In this document: piece by piece, positions 25,307-34,229 of the stretch
Layout of the letters: every line of letters starts with the position of its first letter
Numbering within the stretch: the first letter of the stretch is position 1
From: Psychrobacillus sp. FSL K6-2836
GTDB taxonomy: Bacteria > Bacillota > Bacilli > Bacillales_A > Planococcaceae
Length of the DNA stretch: 64,000 nt
Reading direction: 5' to 3'
Assembly: GCF_038003085.1 (NCBI RefSeq)
Contig: NZ_JBBOOM010000001.1
Coordinates: 930,001-994,000, forward strand
Notes under the pieces: generated by a model
The model's input: only the letters and a program-made list of their open reading frames with translations
Database searches by the model: none
Told to the model about the DNA's origin: nothing
Translations under genes and position numbers: made by a program

Positions 25307-25615
25307 ATGGGTTCGTGGTATTGGTGGACATTACTTGGAATGGCTCTTGTTACATATATTCCAAGAGCATTTCCTCTCACCTTTTTAGAGGGAAAAGAAC
25401 TGCCTCCAGTTGTCTCGGGTGTATTACGCAATATTCCTTACGCAGTCTTGGGCGCTTTAATCTTCCCGGCAATTTTATATGTACAACAAGATAATCTTCT
25501 ATTCGGTTTAATAGGAACGGTTGTTGCGTTTAGTTTGGCTTTTCTATTTTCAAATGTGATGGTTGTTGTACTTGGTACAATTGGAGTTTTAGCTGTTTAT
25601 AGTTTGATATTTTAA
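25307..25615 (+). CDS. azlD: Branched-chain amino acid exporter, small subunit AzlD
   Basis: A 102-residue AzlD protein with three to four helices. The motif ALVTYIPRAFPLTFL (residues 13-27) followed by LRNIPYAVLGALIFPAIL is diagnostic. It is required with AzlC for export. The ATG directly follows the azlC stop and has AAAGGGGC upstream. An 18-bp hairpin within an F repeat 134 bp downstream may terminate the operon. Confidence 0.88.
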   Translation: MGSWYWWTLLGMALVTYIPRAFPLTFLEGKELPPVVSGVLRNIPYAVLGALIFPAILYVQQDNLLFGLIGTVVAFSLAFLFSNVMVVVLGTIGVLAVYSLIF

Positions 25616-25677
25616 TCGTAGTTTATTTATACATAATAAGAAAAGTTGGGCAATAAAGGGATCCTGGCATTTATGTT

Positions 25678-25998
25678 CAAAACCTGTTTCTATCATTTTC
25701 GAATTGCTTAGGACAGACTTTTGCTATATTATTACCGACTAAATTTTTAGTGATATTGGTTGTGACCTCCGTCACAACCAATATCACTTTTTCTTCGGTA
25801 ATCTTATGGCTTTTGCCTGTCCGCTGCCCTCCTACAACTCTCAGAAACAGGTAAGTGCGGTTTTGGATAACTAGAGAAAAGATACTACCCTATTGATAGA
25901 GGAAGCTCACGAAGATACAATTTCGTTCGCTATTTCGCTTCTTAATTTAGTAAACATTTACTATTTCTCTTTATTTCCACTGGTATAAAGAAATCTGA
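25678..25998 (+). repeat. F-family dispersed repeat with an 18-bp perfect hairpin in its loop
   Basis: The outer arms AACCTGTTTCTAT and AGAAACAGGTAAGTGCG and the tail (AGATACTACCCTATTGATAG onward) match 9815-10085. In the apical position this copy carries AGTGATATTGGTTGTGAC and its exact complement around CTCC (25749-25788), followed by TTTTTCTT. That insert has no counterpart in the other F copies. Confidence 0.75.
25749..25796 (+). terminator. Probable terminator of azlCD inside the F repeat
   Basis: An 18-bp perfect stem with a 4-nt loop, followed by TTTTTCTT on the plus strand, in the apical loop of an F repeat. Confidence 0.6.
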
Positions 25999-26140
25999 TT
26001 TCATCCACTATCAATGGATAGTAGCATTTTTAACTAAAAAGCGATTTCAAATAATTCGATTACTTACTAAAACTTACCAATCTTAATTTCTAAGTGATAG
26101 GCTATGCTAAATCTTAGTGTGTAGTACTACACGTTATATT

Positions 26141-26262
26141 GATTGGAGCGCAAGGCGGCGACTCCAGCGGGATCAGCGAGAGCTGAAAGCCCCGTATTAA
26201 CGCAGTGACGAGGAGATTGAAGCCGTGCCCGCGGAAAGCGTCCGCCTGGAGCGGAAATCAAC
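26141..26262 (+). repeat. E-family dispersed repeat, compact copy
   Basis: Runs from GATTGGAGCGCAAGGCGGCG to GCGGAAATCAAC, with GACTCCAGCGGGATCAGCG and GAGGAGATTGAAGCCGTGCC inside. Unlike 22985-23170 it lacks the inserted hairpin, so the two define the insertion site near CCCCG. Confidence 0.75.
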
Positions 26263-26341
26263 TTTGTTTGGGTTTTTCTATTAATTACCATTTGGAAATT
26301 GACTAATTTTAATATTTTAATCGCACATAATTTTTAGAACA

Positions 26342-26382
26342 AAAAATCCGCTCTCTTCAGTTCACAGAGGCGGATTTTTTTT
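26342..26382 (-). terminator. Terminator of csbA
   Basis: AAAAAATCCGC and GCGGATTTTTT flank a short loop just after and over the end of csbA, with a T-run on the minus strand. Confidence 0.7.
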
Positions 26383-26619
26383 ATTATTACTAGTTTTCAT
26401 ATGGGTACTATACCAGAAGCCAAATGTAAGTGATGCAGCGTCGATCATATAAATCCACCATCGATGTGTGTAGCCTGCGTAGACCGATGCGGCAAATAAG
26501 GCGACGGTCAATATTAACGCAACATAATGATTGAATGTGATACGTGTAAATAATATGACTAGTAATGCAGGAGCAAAGATAGCCAATATTATTTGAGTTG
26601 TGAGTGATAGTGATTCCAT
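26362..26619 (-). CDS. csbA: CsbA-family (DUF2198) small membrane protein
   Basis: An 85-residue protein with three hydrophobic helices and the RWWIYMIDAASLTFGFWYS segment typical of CsbA. In B. subtilis csbA belongs to the sigma-B general stress regulon and lies beside minJ; the same neighbour is present here. The ATG follows AGATAGGAGAAACT. Its molecular role is unknown. I see no obvious sigma-B promoter in the 8-bp gap to the upstream gene. Confidence 0.75.
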   Translation of the reverse strand: MESLSLTTQIILAIFAPALLVILFTRITFNHYVALILTVALFAASVYAGYTHRWWIYMIDAASLTFGFWYSTHMKTSNNKKNPPL

Positions 26620-26627
26620 AGTTTCTC

Positions 26628-27797
26628 CTATCTAACTAAGATTAAACCTAGTCGATAATGATCATGTCTAAATAATATATGCTGACGAAGACGTAATTCT
26701 CCATTTGAATCCAGCACTTCTAGCCGACAATGAGCGGCATTTATTTGTACTGCTTCATATAATTCCTGTTCGTTTTCAACTTTCTGTCCGTTCACTTTTA
26801 CAATACGCTCTCCTATTAATAGACCCATTTTCTCGGCTGGAGAACCGGACAGAACACCAGCAATCATCACACCATTCGATTGTGGGGAGACAGCATAATT
26901 CCCTGTTTTCTCTTGTTGATATTTTATGATCGTAATAAGCAACCTTGCTATTACAACAACTAGTAGAGCAATTGCACTTACAAGTGGCTCAAAATAACCG
27001 ATAGCAGCAATTATCGTAATTACAATCCCAAGTTGCCAAACAATTTTTCCGTATCCTGAGAAAAAATGAATAGGTAGAGAATGTTGAGATTTTTGTTGGA
27101 AGCCAATTACAAATGGAAATAAAACCAAAGAAAAGGCAGTTTCTCCAAGCGAAAACTGTGGCCAATAAGGTAAATAGGTCGGAATAACATCCCCGGGAAT
27201 TATAAGTAATAAAGGCAATAGCCATAATCTTTTCACATCATAAACGATCGCTTCCATACCTCTAGATGTGGTCACAAGTTTTGGAGTCGCTTGCGTAGCA
27301 CCATGTTTTTGAATAAGAACACCTTCTACGATAAGTAAAAGTCCTGCTATTATAGCTATAGGAACAATTCCATTTTGCAGAATATCCAGTCCAGACAAAG
27401 TCCATGAAAATAAATCAAATGACCAACTAAATTTATACATGGCATATACTGTTGCAGTACCTAATGCAATTGCATAAACCGCAGAACCAAATTGGTACGT
27501 AAATACTAATATAAATAATATCATCCACACGCTATATATCCATAGCCAAGAATTAGGAATAACTAATCCGATAGCTACACTTATAACAGATAAAATAAGT
27601 GCCCAAATTAAACCATCCAACAAGAATCGCTTAGTTTCGGTCCATCCCCATTGTAGTCTTGTGCGAAACTGTCTTCTTTCTCTTTTCACTCGAAAATATC
27701 CGATCAATATCGAGAAGAGAAGCGTAATATATACTGCTGGATGAAGGAAGAAACGTCCAATTCCTTTAACCAATTCGATTAATACTTCTTGCACCAT
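26628..27797 (-). CDS. minJ: MinJ-like PDZ-domain membrane protein
   Basis: A 389-residue protein with about eight membrane helices (residues 10-300) and a C-terminal PDZ domain (about residue 305 to the end; GVMIAGVLSGSPAEKMGLLIGERIVKVNGQ region). This layout and the position between csbA and ctpB match B. subtilis MinJ, which bridges DivIVA and MinD at the septum and poles. The start is placed at the ATG six bases after GAGGGGG; the reading frame extends five codons upstream through that site. The assignment rests mainly on topology and gene order, so the name is probable. Confidence 0.75.
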   Translation of the reverse strand: MVQEVLIELVKGIGRFFLHPAVYITLLFSILIGYFRVKRERRQFRTRLQWGWTETKRFLLDGLIWALILSVISVAIGLVIPNSWLWIYSVWMILFILVFTYQFGSAVYAIALGTATVYAMYKFSWSFDLFSWTLSGLDILQNGIVPIAIIAGLLLIVEGVLIQKHGATQATPKLVTTSRGMEAIVYDVKRLWLLPLLLIIPGDVIPTYLPYWPQFSLGETAFSLVLFPFVIGFQQKSQHSLPIHFFSGYGKIVWQLGIVITIIAAIGYFEPLVSAIALLVVVIARLLITIIKYQQEKTGNYAVSPQSNGVMIAGVLSGSPAEKMGLLIGERIVKVNGQKVENEQELYEAVQINAAHCRLEVLDSNGELRLRQHILFRHDHYRLGLILVR

Positions 27798-27883
27798 ACG
27801 CATCCCCCTCACTTACAACTATACTTCCTATTATTGTAACAAACGGAGAGGCCTTTGCGTATAGGATTTTCGTATTTACTTTG

Positions 27884-29299
27884 CTATTTCATATCATGAA
27901 GTAGAAAACTAATTCCCATTTGGAACTGTTTATCGTTTTCTCTACTAGCTTTATAATCGAGAATAGTTTTTGTTAATGACTGAAAGAGTACATCATCGAT
28001 CTCGTTAAATTCATCTAAGCTTCTCTCTTGTCGATATTTTTCAATAGCATCTTCCGTGTCTTCATCAAAGTACCCATCTTGACGACTTATACTGTAACCA
28101 AGTGCACCTAATACTTGCTGAACATGCTTTACCTCTTCCGCAAAGTCGCCAACACGAAAATTACCTTGATAATATTTTATATCCATCGTATATAATTCAT
28201 CAGGTTCAACCTGTAAATCTGCTTGGATTCCTTTATGATGGATCCACTCTTGTTTAGGAGTAAGCCATTTATGAGTAGAGATTTTAAGCTTGCCTCCATT
28301 TTTCAGTGGATGTGTTTCTTGAACTGTCCCCTTACCAAAACTAGTTTCACCGACGATCATCGCACGCTTATTGTCCTTTAGTGCCCCAGCTAGCACTTCA
28401 CTTGCAGAAGCACTACCGCCATTTTGTAACAGCACAACAGGAAGCTTGTTTAAATACTGATTGTCCTTTGTTTCGGTATTTAACATTTCCAATACACCTT
28501 TTGCGTCTTGCATATAAGCGAAAGTAGAGCCATTCGGCAATAAAGTACCGATAATAGTAGAAACACTATATAAATACCCGCCTGGATTTCCTCTTACATC
28601 AATTAAAAGTCCATCTATCCCTCGTTCCACCAGAGCTTTCGTTTGTTTCTCCCACTCTTCTCCAGTCTTCTCACCAAATAATGTGATATTCACAATTCCG
28701 ATTGAATAGTCATCTACTTCATAAATATCACTGGAAACCGTATGCATCGCAATCGTGTCACGTTTCATATGTAATTCGACATGGCGATTATCACTAGACC
28801 GATATACAGTCATTTTTAAACTAGTACCTTTTTTACCACTTAACAACTGCATTAACTCAGTCATCGACTTGCCTTCTACTCTCTCTTCGTTCACTCGAAC
28901 AATTTCATCCTGAGACTTTAAACCCGCTTTAAACGCAGGAGAATCCTTTAAAGGTGCTACCACGACAAATTTCCCTGCCGAGAGCATAATCTCCGCCCCA
29001 ATTCCAACTCGTTCTTCGGCAAGAGATGCCTCCTGGTTAGCAGCTTCTTCCTTTGTCAAATACGTACTATGAGGATCCTCTAATGCTTCTGCCATACCAC
29101 GAATTGCACCTTCAACAAGTAAACTCTCATTTTTAGTAAATACCGCCTCTTTTTTGATCAATTGAAACGCTTCATCAATTACTTGACTATTGCTTACGTT
29201 TTTTTGTTCTGTAGCTGAAGGCTTCATCAACCACATATACCCGATGCCTAAAACAATAACAACTAACAACCCATAAAGAAAAAACCGACTTTTGCGCAA
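27884..29299 (-). CDS. ctpB: S41-family carboxy-terminal processing protease CtpB
   Basis: A 471-residue membrane-anchored protease. It has an N-terminal helix (about 5-24), a PDZ domain (about 90-180), the S41 catalytic core with the Ser in GGSASASEVLAGAL and the Lys in ETSFGKGTVQ, and a C-terminal peptidoglycan-binding-like region (VQQVLGALGYSISRQDGYFD). In B. subtilis CtpB cleaves SpoIVFA to trigger sigma-K during sporulation, which would suit a spore former. The start is a TTG six bases after AGGAGG; the TTG two codons earlier abuts the ribosome site. Catalytic residues are intact. Confidence 0.9.
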   Translation of the reverse strand: MRKSRFFLYGLLVVIVLGIGYMWLMKPSATEQKNVSNSQVIDEAFQLIKKEAVFTKNESLLVEGAIRGMAEALEDPHSTYLTKEEAANQEASLAEERVGIGAEIMLSAGKFVVVAPLKDSPAFKAGLKSQDEIVRVNEERVEGKSMTELMQLLSGKKGTSLKMTVYRSSDNRHVELHMKRDTIAMHTVSSDIYEVDDYSIGIVNITLFGEKTGEEWEKQTKALVERGIDGLLIDVRGNPGGYLYSVSTIIGTLLPNGSTFAYMQDAKGVLEMLNTETKDNQYLNKLPVVLLQNGGSASASEVLAGALKDNKRAMIVGETSFGKGTVQETHPLKNGGKLKISTHKWLTPKQEWIHHKGIQADLQVEPDELYTMDIKYYQGNFRVGDFAEEVKHVQQVLGALGYSISRQDGYFDEDTEDAIEKYRQERSLDEFNEIDDVLFQSLTKTILDYKASRENDKQFQMGISFLLHDMK

Positions 29300-29370
29300 G
29301 TTCAACCTCCTACTTTTCCACTAATATATGTGTGAAAAGAGGAGTTTAATACTTGCCCAAAAATCGATTC

Positions 29371-29949
29371 TTATTTTAAATTGCTTATATAGTCTGTTAA
29401 CATTTGCTCGTCCATCGGTCCAACAATCTTATTTTGAATGGTTCCTGTCGTATCTATCATATAAGTTGTAGGTATCGTAATTGCTTGATAGGTATCCCCA
29501 ACAACACCATCTTCATCTAAAGGAATCGGAAAACTAAGTGCATAATCTTCTTGAAACGCCTTCACTTTGTCCAGACCAACATCAGAACTAGTTAAATTGA
29601 CAGCTAAAATTTCTACATTTTCTTTTTCTGCCATATCTTCGTAATAATTTTGCAAATGTGGCATCTCTGCTTTACAAGGGCCACACCAGGTTGCCCACAA
29701 ATTTAACACTACTTTCTTTCCTTTATAATCTGCGAGCGTGACTTCCTCGCCCTCTAATGTAGTTAATGTAAAATTAGGTGCAGTATTCCCTTGACCTAAG
29801 CCCTCATTTGCGGCATTCTGTGCCAAATCTGTTCCCATCTGCTCACCCGCAAATGCTTCCTGCTCATCAATATTATCTCTTACAAAGGATATTGTTGCAA
29901 TTGCTACCAATGCTGCTATAACTAATAGCCCAATAATTTTTTTCTTCAT
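29371..29949 (-). CDS. Membrane-anchored thiol-disulfide oxidoreductase (ResA/TlpA-like)
   Basis: A 192-residue thioredoxin-fold protein tethered by an N-terminal helix (residues 5-22). The redox motif is WATWCGPCKAEMP near residue 87, with the cis-Pro region ITIPTTYMID near 158. Such proteins reduce apocytochrome c or other disulfides outside the membrane. The WCGPC centre differs from the WCEPC I recall for ResA. It lies between ctpB and an M23 hydrolase gene, and a c-type cytochrome gene is nearby. The start ATG follows AGTAGGAGGTATAAT; an upstream open stretch of 11 codons has no ribosome site. Confidence 0.85.
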   Translation of the reverse strand: MKKKIIGLLVIAALVAIATISFVRDNIDEQEAFAGEQMGTDLAQNAANEGLGQGNTAPNFTLTTLEGEEVTLADYKGKKVVLNLWATWCGPCKAEMPHLQNYYEDMAEKENVEILAVNLTSSDVGLDKVKAFQEDYALSFPIPLDEDGVVGDTYQAITIPTTYMIDTTGTIQNKIVGPMDEQMLTDYISNLK

Positions 29950-30139
29950 ATTATACCTCCTACTGATACGATAATATTTCACTGCCCTTATTATATGTTA
30001 TCTACGGTATTAAATACGAATTAAATGAGCTGAAATGTGACTATGTAGTGACTTGAAACAACTTCGAAGTTGATATCACTTTACCGATTCTTTCGTGCAA
30101 GTTAATCTGCATCCTCCATATAGAAACCCTCTAAACGAA

Positions 30140-30244
30140 TGTGCACTGCCGCACGCCACGCATGAGTCTTCAAGGATGGTCACTGGTGCTCCTTCATCCT
30201 TTATGAAGTCTCATACTTCGCGCTCCTGCGGCTTGGAAGGCGCA
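30140..30244. repeat. Large two-tier stem-loop element
   Basis: GTGC-act-GCCGCA near 30140 pairs with TGCGGC-n8-GCGCAC ending near 30243. Inside, ATGAGTCTTCAAGGATG (from 30162) pairs with CATCCTTTATGAAGTCTCAT (to 30214). No T-run follows. It is not clearly a member of the E, F or G families. Confidence 0.55.
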
Positions 30245-30319
30245 CATCCTATTTACCACCGATGACACAGAATTGAATTTTTAAAATTATGTGTCATTAC
30301 ATAGGTAGTAGATAGGATG
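30244..30319. repeat. Imperfect inverted repeat
   Basis: CATCCTAT-n-ACCACCGATGACACA on the left matches TGTGTCATTACATAGGT and ATAGGATG on the right, a mostly paired arm of about 25 bp around an AT-rich loop. It immediately adjoins the stem-loop at 30140-30244. Confidence 0.5.
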
Positions 30320-30499
30320 CCAAAAATTAATGGACAATTTTTTTGGCTCCGAAAGTAAACGACCAGCAAGCGCAAGTATCGTCCGTATCAAAGCAAGAAA
30401 CTAGTAATGAAGGTAAAGATTTCTCCACCGAAGGTACTATCATACGAATATGTCCTTGCTGCACCCTACAGATTAGTTAATAGAGTGTGTTGCTTCAAT

Positions 30500-30940
30500 C
30501 TTTATTAACTCTATTTTAATTATCGTTTTTAAAATACTAAACCAGTCCAATTACAAAGTTAAGATCTACTTACTCATTGATTAGAGTGTAACGCGGCGAC
30601 TCCAGCGGGAGCAGCGAGAAAGTCGAGACCCCGCAGCAAAGCGAGGAGGCTCGGCCTCGCCCGCGGAAAGCGTCGGCGTGAAACGGAAATCATAGTATTA
30701 CTGTCACTCTTTAATTACCTTTCACTTTGATTAACTCTTTTTAATCATCGTTTTTTTAAATACTAAACCAGTTCAATTATAAACTTAAGATCTGCTCACT
30801 CATTGATTGGAGTGTAACGCGGCGACTCCTACGGGAAGAGGAAAGTTGAGACCCGAAGAAAAGAGAGGAGGCTCACGGACCGCCCGCAAAAAAGCGTCCG
30901 CATGAAACGGAAATCATAGTATTACCCATTTACTGTTATT
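30500..30940 (+). repeat. Tandem duplication (226-bp period) carrying two E repeats
   Basis: Two E-family cores, 30579-30692 and 30805-30916, lie 226 bp apart together with their left flanks (AAATACTAAACCAGT and TTAAGATCT, each present twice). The second copy is more decayed: CCCGCAAAAAAGCGTCCG replaces the usual CCCGCGGAAAGCGTCCG. Between 29950 and 31000 I see these repeats and stem-loops but no gene. Confidence 0.75.
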
Positions 30941-30996
30941 TAGGTTTTAATATGTATCAAAATCTAGCTGCTTTTCGAAAATTTTTATTTATACCC

Positions 30997-31034
30997 AAAA
31001 AAACAACGCTTCTCCACGAATGGAAAAGCGTTGT
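30997..31034 (-). terminator. Terminator of the M23 hydrolase gene
   Basis: ACAACGCTT-c-TCCA (31003-31016) pairs with TGGA-a-AAGCGTTGT (31021-31034) around CGAA. Seven T residues follow on the minus strand. Confidence 0.8.
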
Positions 31035-31041
31035 ATAAAAG

Positions 31042-32352
31042 TTATAAGGAAATATATCTCAATGGGTTAACAGAGTTTTTGGCCATACCTTCCCAGTTTC
31101 CAACATGTATCTCAAAATGTAAATGAGGTCCAGTCGAATTACCGGTAGTACCAATTGCACCGATTATCTGCCCTTTCGATACAACTTGTCCAACACTTAC
31201 TTTAATACTGCTTAAATGCGCATATAAAGAAGTGAAGATTTTACCATCAATAGAATGTGTCACCATAATTACATTTCCATATGTGCTAAGTGGAGCCGCA
31301 TAAGAAATTACTCCATCAGCAGCTGATAAAACTGGTGTACCAGTACTATTAGCTATATCAATACCATAATGTGTTTTTACTACCCCATGAATCGGGTGAG
31401 TTCTACTACCGTATCCAGAAGTGAATCGTCCAGATGCAGGCTTTGTCCAAGAACCAGCAGAGACGTTTGGAATGGCTGAAGAAGAACCACCACTCGCTGC
31501 TTGCTGACGTTTTCTTTCTTCCTCTTCTTTACGTTTCTTCTCTTCTGCTGCTTTTCTTGCAACCTCTGCTAATCTTTTTTGTTCAGCGACAATTTTATTT
31601 TGCGTTTCTTGACTTAAGTTTAGAATCTCATCATATTCCGTTTCTAACACTTCTTTTTGATTGATCAATTTTGCTTGTTCTACCTCTAACTGATCTACTA
31701 AATTACCTTTTGAAGCCTTTTGAGTATCTAAAGATGTTTTTAAACTGACAAGCTCATCTTTACTATCTTCTTGCTGTTGTAGTTTTTTCTCTAGGCTCGC
31801 CTGTTGCTCTTCTAATTTTTCTTTATCATCAGCTTGTTCTTTTAAGATGGTACGGTCTGCCTCCATCAATGTATTGACAGCAGAAAAGCGGTCGATGAAA
31901 TCGATAAAGCTATTTGCCCCTAATATTACATCTAAGTAATTAACAGAACCTCCACTTACTTGAACCGCACGGATACGTTCTTTTAATAGTTCATCACGTT
32001 CTTCAATTTTTCTTTCAAGCTCTTTAATAGAAGCACGTAACTTTTCAATTTCAGTTGTAGTTAATTTTATTTGATTTAACACTTCAGAAATCTGTGCTTC
32101 GGTATTAATAATTTTAGTATCTAACTCTTTAATTTGTGCCATAATTTGATCAATTTTTGATACGTTTTGATCAATCTTACCTTCTGTATCTTTAATGGTT
32201 GAGTCTATAGTGTTTTTCTTTTGCTCTAATTGTTTTTGCTCTTTTTTTAAATCATCTAAGGTATTCGCAAAAGCACTTGGAGTAGTTATTAAAAGTGCCC
32301 CTGTAGTTGCTATTGCCATAATTCGTAGCATCCATTTAGACTGTTTTCTCAA
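31042..32352 (-). CDS. Secreted murein hydrolase activator/peptidase with coiled coil and M23 domain (EnvC/PcsB-like)
   Basis: A 436-residue exported protein: signal peptide (cleavage near AFA, residue 29), a very long charged coiled coil (about 30-280, rich in Lys, Glu and Gln), a low-complexity linker, and a C-terminal LytM/M23 domain. Metal ligands are intact: HYGIDIA near residue 328 and GPHLHFEIH near residue 410. It is 27 bp after ftsX in the same direction. FtsEX controls coiled-coil peptidoglycan hydrolases in many bacteria, so this is the likely extracellular partner (inference from context). The start is a TTG preceded by GAAGGGAG. Confidence 0.88.
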   Translation of the reverse strand: MRKQSKWMLRIMAIATTGALLITTPSAFANTLDDLKKEQKQLEQKKNTIDSTIKDTEGKIDQNVSKIDQIMAQIKELDTKIINTEAQISEVLNQIKLTTTEIEKLRASIKELERKIEERDELLKERIRAVQVSGGSVNYLDVILGANSFIDFIDRFSAVNTLMEADRTILKEQADDKEKLEEQQASLEKKLQQQEDSKDELVSLKTSLDTQKASKGNLVDQLEVEQAKLINQKEVLETEYDEILNLSQETQNKIVAEQKRLAEVARKAAEEKKRKEEEERKRQQAASGGSSSAIPNVSAGSWTKPASGRFTSGYGSRTHPIHGVVKTHYGIDIANSTGTPVLSAADGVISYAAPLSTYGNVIMVTHSIDGKIFTSLYAHLSSIKVSVGQVVSKGQIIGAIGTTGNSTGPHLHFEIHVGNWEGMAKNSVNPLRYISL

Positions 32353-32379
32353 AATTTCTTTCTCCCTTCAATTTACCAA

Positions 32380-33267
32380 CTACACACGTAGAAATTTACG
32401 AACTGACATGAAACTTCCCCAAACGCCTATAAGTATGCCCATTAATAAGATCAAGCCGTTTACTTGATATATAAATGGTGAGAACTCAAGTAGCTCAAAT
32501 AATTTTCCTTGTTCTAGCTTTGGAGCTAGCATATTATAAATATTATAGTAGAGTACTGTTACTAACGTTATAGGAACGATGGCGCCTAAAATTCCAAGCC
32601 ACATACCTTCTAAGATGAATGGAATACGAATAAACCAATTCGTTGCTCCGACTAGCTTCATAATTTCAATATCTCTTCTTCTTGCAACAATTGTAATACG
32701 AATCGTGTTAGAGATAAGGAACATTGCCGTAAATAATAACGCCAAAATCAATACTACTCCAACGTTTCTACCAGTATTCAAGACCGAGAATAGCTTTTCT
32801 ATTTTACCTTCTCCATACTTTACCTCAAACGTATTATCGAGACGATCTAATTTCTCAGCCACTGCTTCAGTTTCTTGAGGATTGGTAGCTTTAGCATAAA
32901 ATACATTATGTAATGGATTTTGTTGTTCAAATAATCGTAAATCCTCTCCAAAATCAACTACCAATTTATTTAATTCTTCTCCTTTTGGAGAATATTTAAC
33001 TTCTGCTACACCTTTTGTCTCTTTAATCTCTTGTTCTAGTTTTGTAATAGCCGCTTCATCTGATGTTAACTCGACATAGACTTTAATCTCTACGTCTTTC
33101 TCCAAGTCATCTGCTACCTTGTTTAAGTTCATCATGATCATAACGAACACTCCGACCAGTAACAATGTAACTGTTACTGCACTTACCGAAGCAAATGTCA
33201 TCCACCCGTTACGACTGATGCTCTTAATGCTTTCTCTGAAGTGTCTTCCTAATGTTCTACCCTTCAT
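32380..33267 (-). CDS. ftsX: Cell-division ABC transporter permease FtsX
   Basis: A 295-residue FtsX with four membrane helices (about 22-45, 170-195, 225-245 and 265-285) and a large extracellular loop between the first two, which in this family contacts peptidoglycan hydrolases. The N-terminus RHFRESIKSISRNGWMTFAS is characteristic. It overlaps ftsE by 11 bp and precedes the M23 hydrolase gene. Confidence 0.95.
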   Translation of the reverse strand: MKGRTLGRHFRESIKSISRNGWMTFASVSAVTVTLLLVGVFVMIMMNLNKVADDLEKDVEIKVYVELTSDEAAITKLEQEIKETKGVAEVKYSPKGEELNKLVVDFGEDLRLFEQQNPLHNVFYAKATNPQETEAVAEKLDRLDNTFEVKYGEGKIEKLFSVLNTGRNVGVVLILALLFTAMFLISNTIRITIVARRRDIEIMKLVGATNWFIRIPFILEGMWLGILGAIVPITLVTVLYYNIYNMLAPKLEQGKLFELLEFSPFIYQVNGLILLMGILIGVWGSFMSVRKFLRV

Positions 33268-33943
33268 AACCGTATTCTCCTCCGTACTCGTCTCGAGTGA
33301 TTAATCCACCCTCAACTGCTATAACACGGTGTCTAATAGTATTAACAATTTCTCTATTATGAGTTGCCATAATAATCGTTGTTCCTCGAGCATTGATTTC
33401 TTCGAATATATTCATAATTTCCCATGAAGTTTCTGGATCCAAGTTTCCCGTCGGCTCATCCGCTATAACAAGCTTTGGTGTATTAACGATAGACCTAGCA
33501 ATAGACACACGTTGCTGTTCCCCCCCTGAAAGCTCTGTTGGGAACATTCTTGCTTTGTGTTTCAGTCCAACTAGCTCTAATACATCCATAACTTTCTTGC
33601 GTATTACTTTAGGTGTTTCTTCTATAACTTCTAATGCAAACGCCACATTTTCATATACATTTAAGCGTGGTAATAATTTAAAGTCTTGGAATACTACACC
33701 TATTTGGCGTCTTAAATATGGTACTTTATTGTTTTTGAGAGTCGCTAAATTGACACCATTTATCAAAATATCTCCAGTGGTTGGACGTTCTTCTCGATAC
33801 ATCATTTTGATGAACGTAGATTTCCCTGCTCCACTTGGTCCTACTACATAGACAAAATCACCTTGTTCAATCTTTACATCAATACCGTTTGCGGCAACAA
33901 TGCCGTTTGGATACTTTTTGTAGACATTTATCATTTCTATCAT
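33257..33943 (-). CDS. ftsE: Cell-division ABC transporter ATPase FtsE
   Basis: A 228-residue ABC ATPase. Walker A is GPSGAGKS (about 35), the signature is LSGGEQQR (about 140), Walker B is LVIADEPTGNLD and the switch His is in MATHNRE. FtsE powers FtsX, which signals through the membrane to wall hydrolases. It is the first gene of the ftsE-ftsX-M23 unit. Confidence 0.95.
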   Translation of the reverse strand: MIEMINVYKKYPNGIVAANGIDVKIEQGDFVYVVGPSGAGKSTFIKMMYREERPTTGDILINGVNLATLKNNKVPYLRRQIGVVFQDFKLLPRLNVYENVAFALEVIEETPKVIRKKVMDVLELVGLKHKARMFPTELSGGEQQRVSIARSIVNTPKLVIADEPTGNLDPETSWEIMNIFEEINARGTTIIMATHNREIVNTIRHRVIAVEGGLITRDEYGGEYGYEG

Positions 33944-34165
33944 TTATAAACCACCTAATTAGATTCGTCATAAAATGCAACACGCCTATTATAACATTAG
34001 AAGCGCTTTTATTTGTTACAATTAGATTTCAATTTATAGGTAAATAAGGGTAGATTTTTTAAAAGCAAATCTACGTTTTATCCTAACTAGTCAATTTCAC
34101 TTAACTACCTTATACCTATTCACCAAACATTCTACATTTTACGAGGAGATTCCTTCTTTTTTCCA

Positions 34166-34201
34166 ACAAAAAAATCAGCTACTCAAATAGAGCAGCTGAT
34201 T
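34166..34201 (-). terminator. Terminator of cccB
   Basis: AATCAGCT-a-CTC (34173-34184) pairs with GAG-c-AGCTGATT (34190-34201). Seven T residues follow on the minus strand. Confidence 0.8.
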
Positions 34202-34229
34202 TAATATGAAGGTTTTTACTTTTCTAAAA

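Noticed and set aside
29983-31000. Insertion sequence in the gap
   Set aside because: No transposase-like frame on either strand; the content is short hairpin repeats.
33393-33851. Plus-strand ORF of 152 codons opposite ftsE
   Set aside because: Shadow of the ftsE coding frame.
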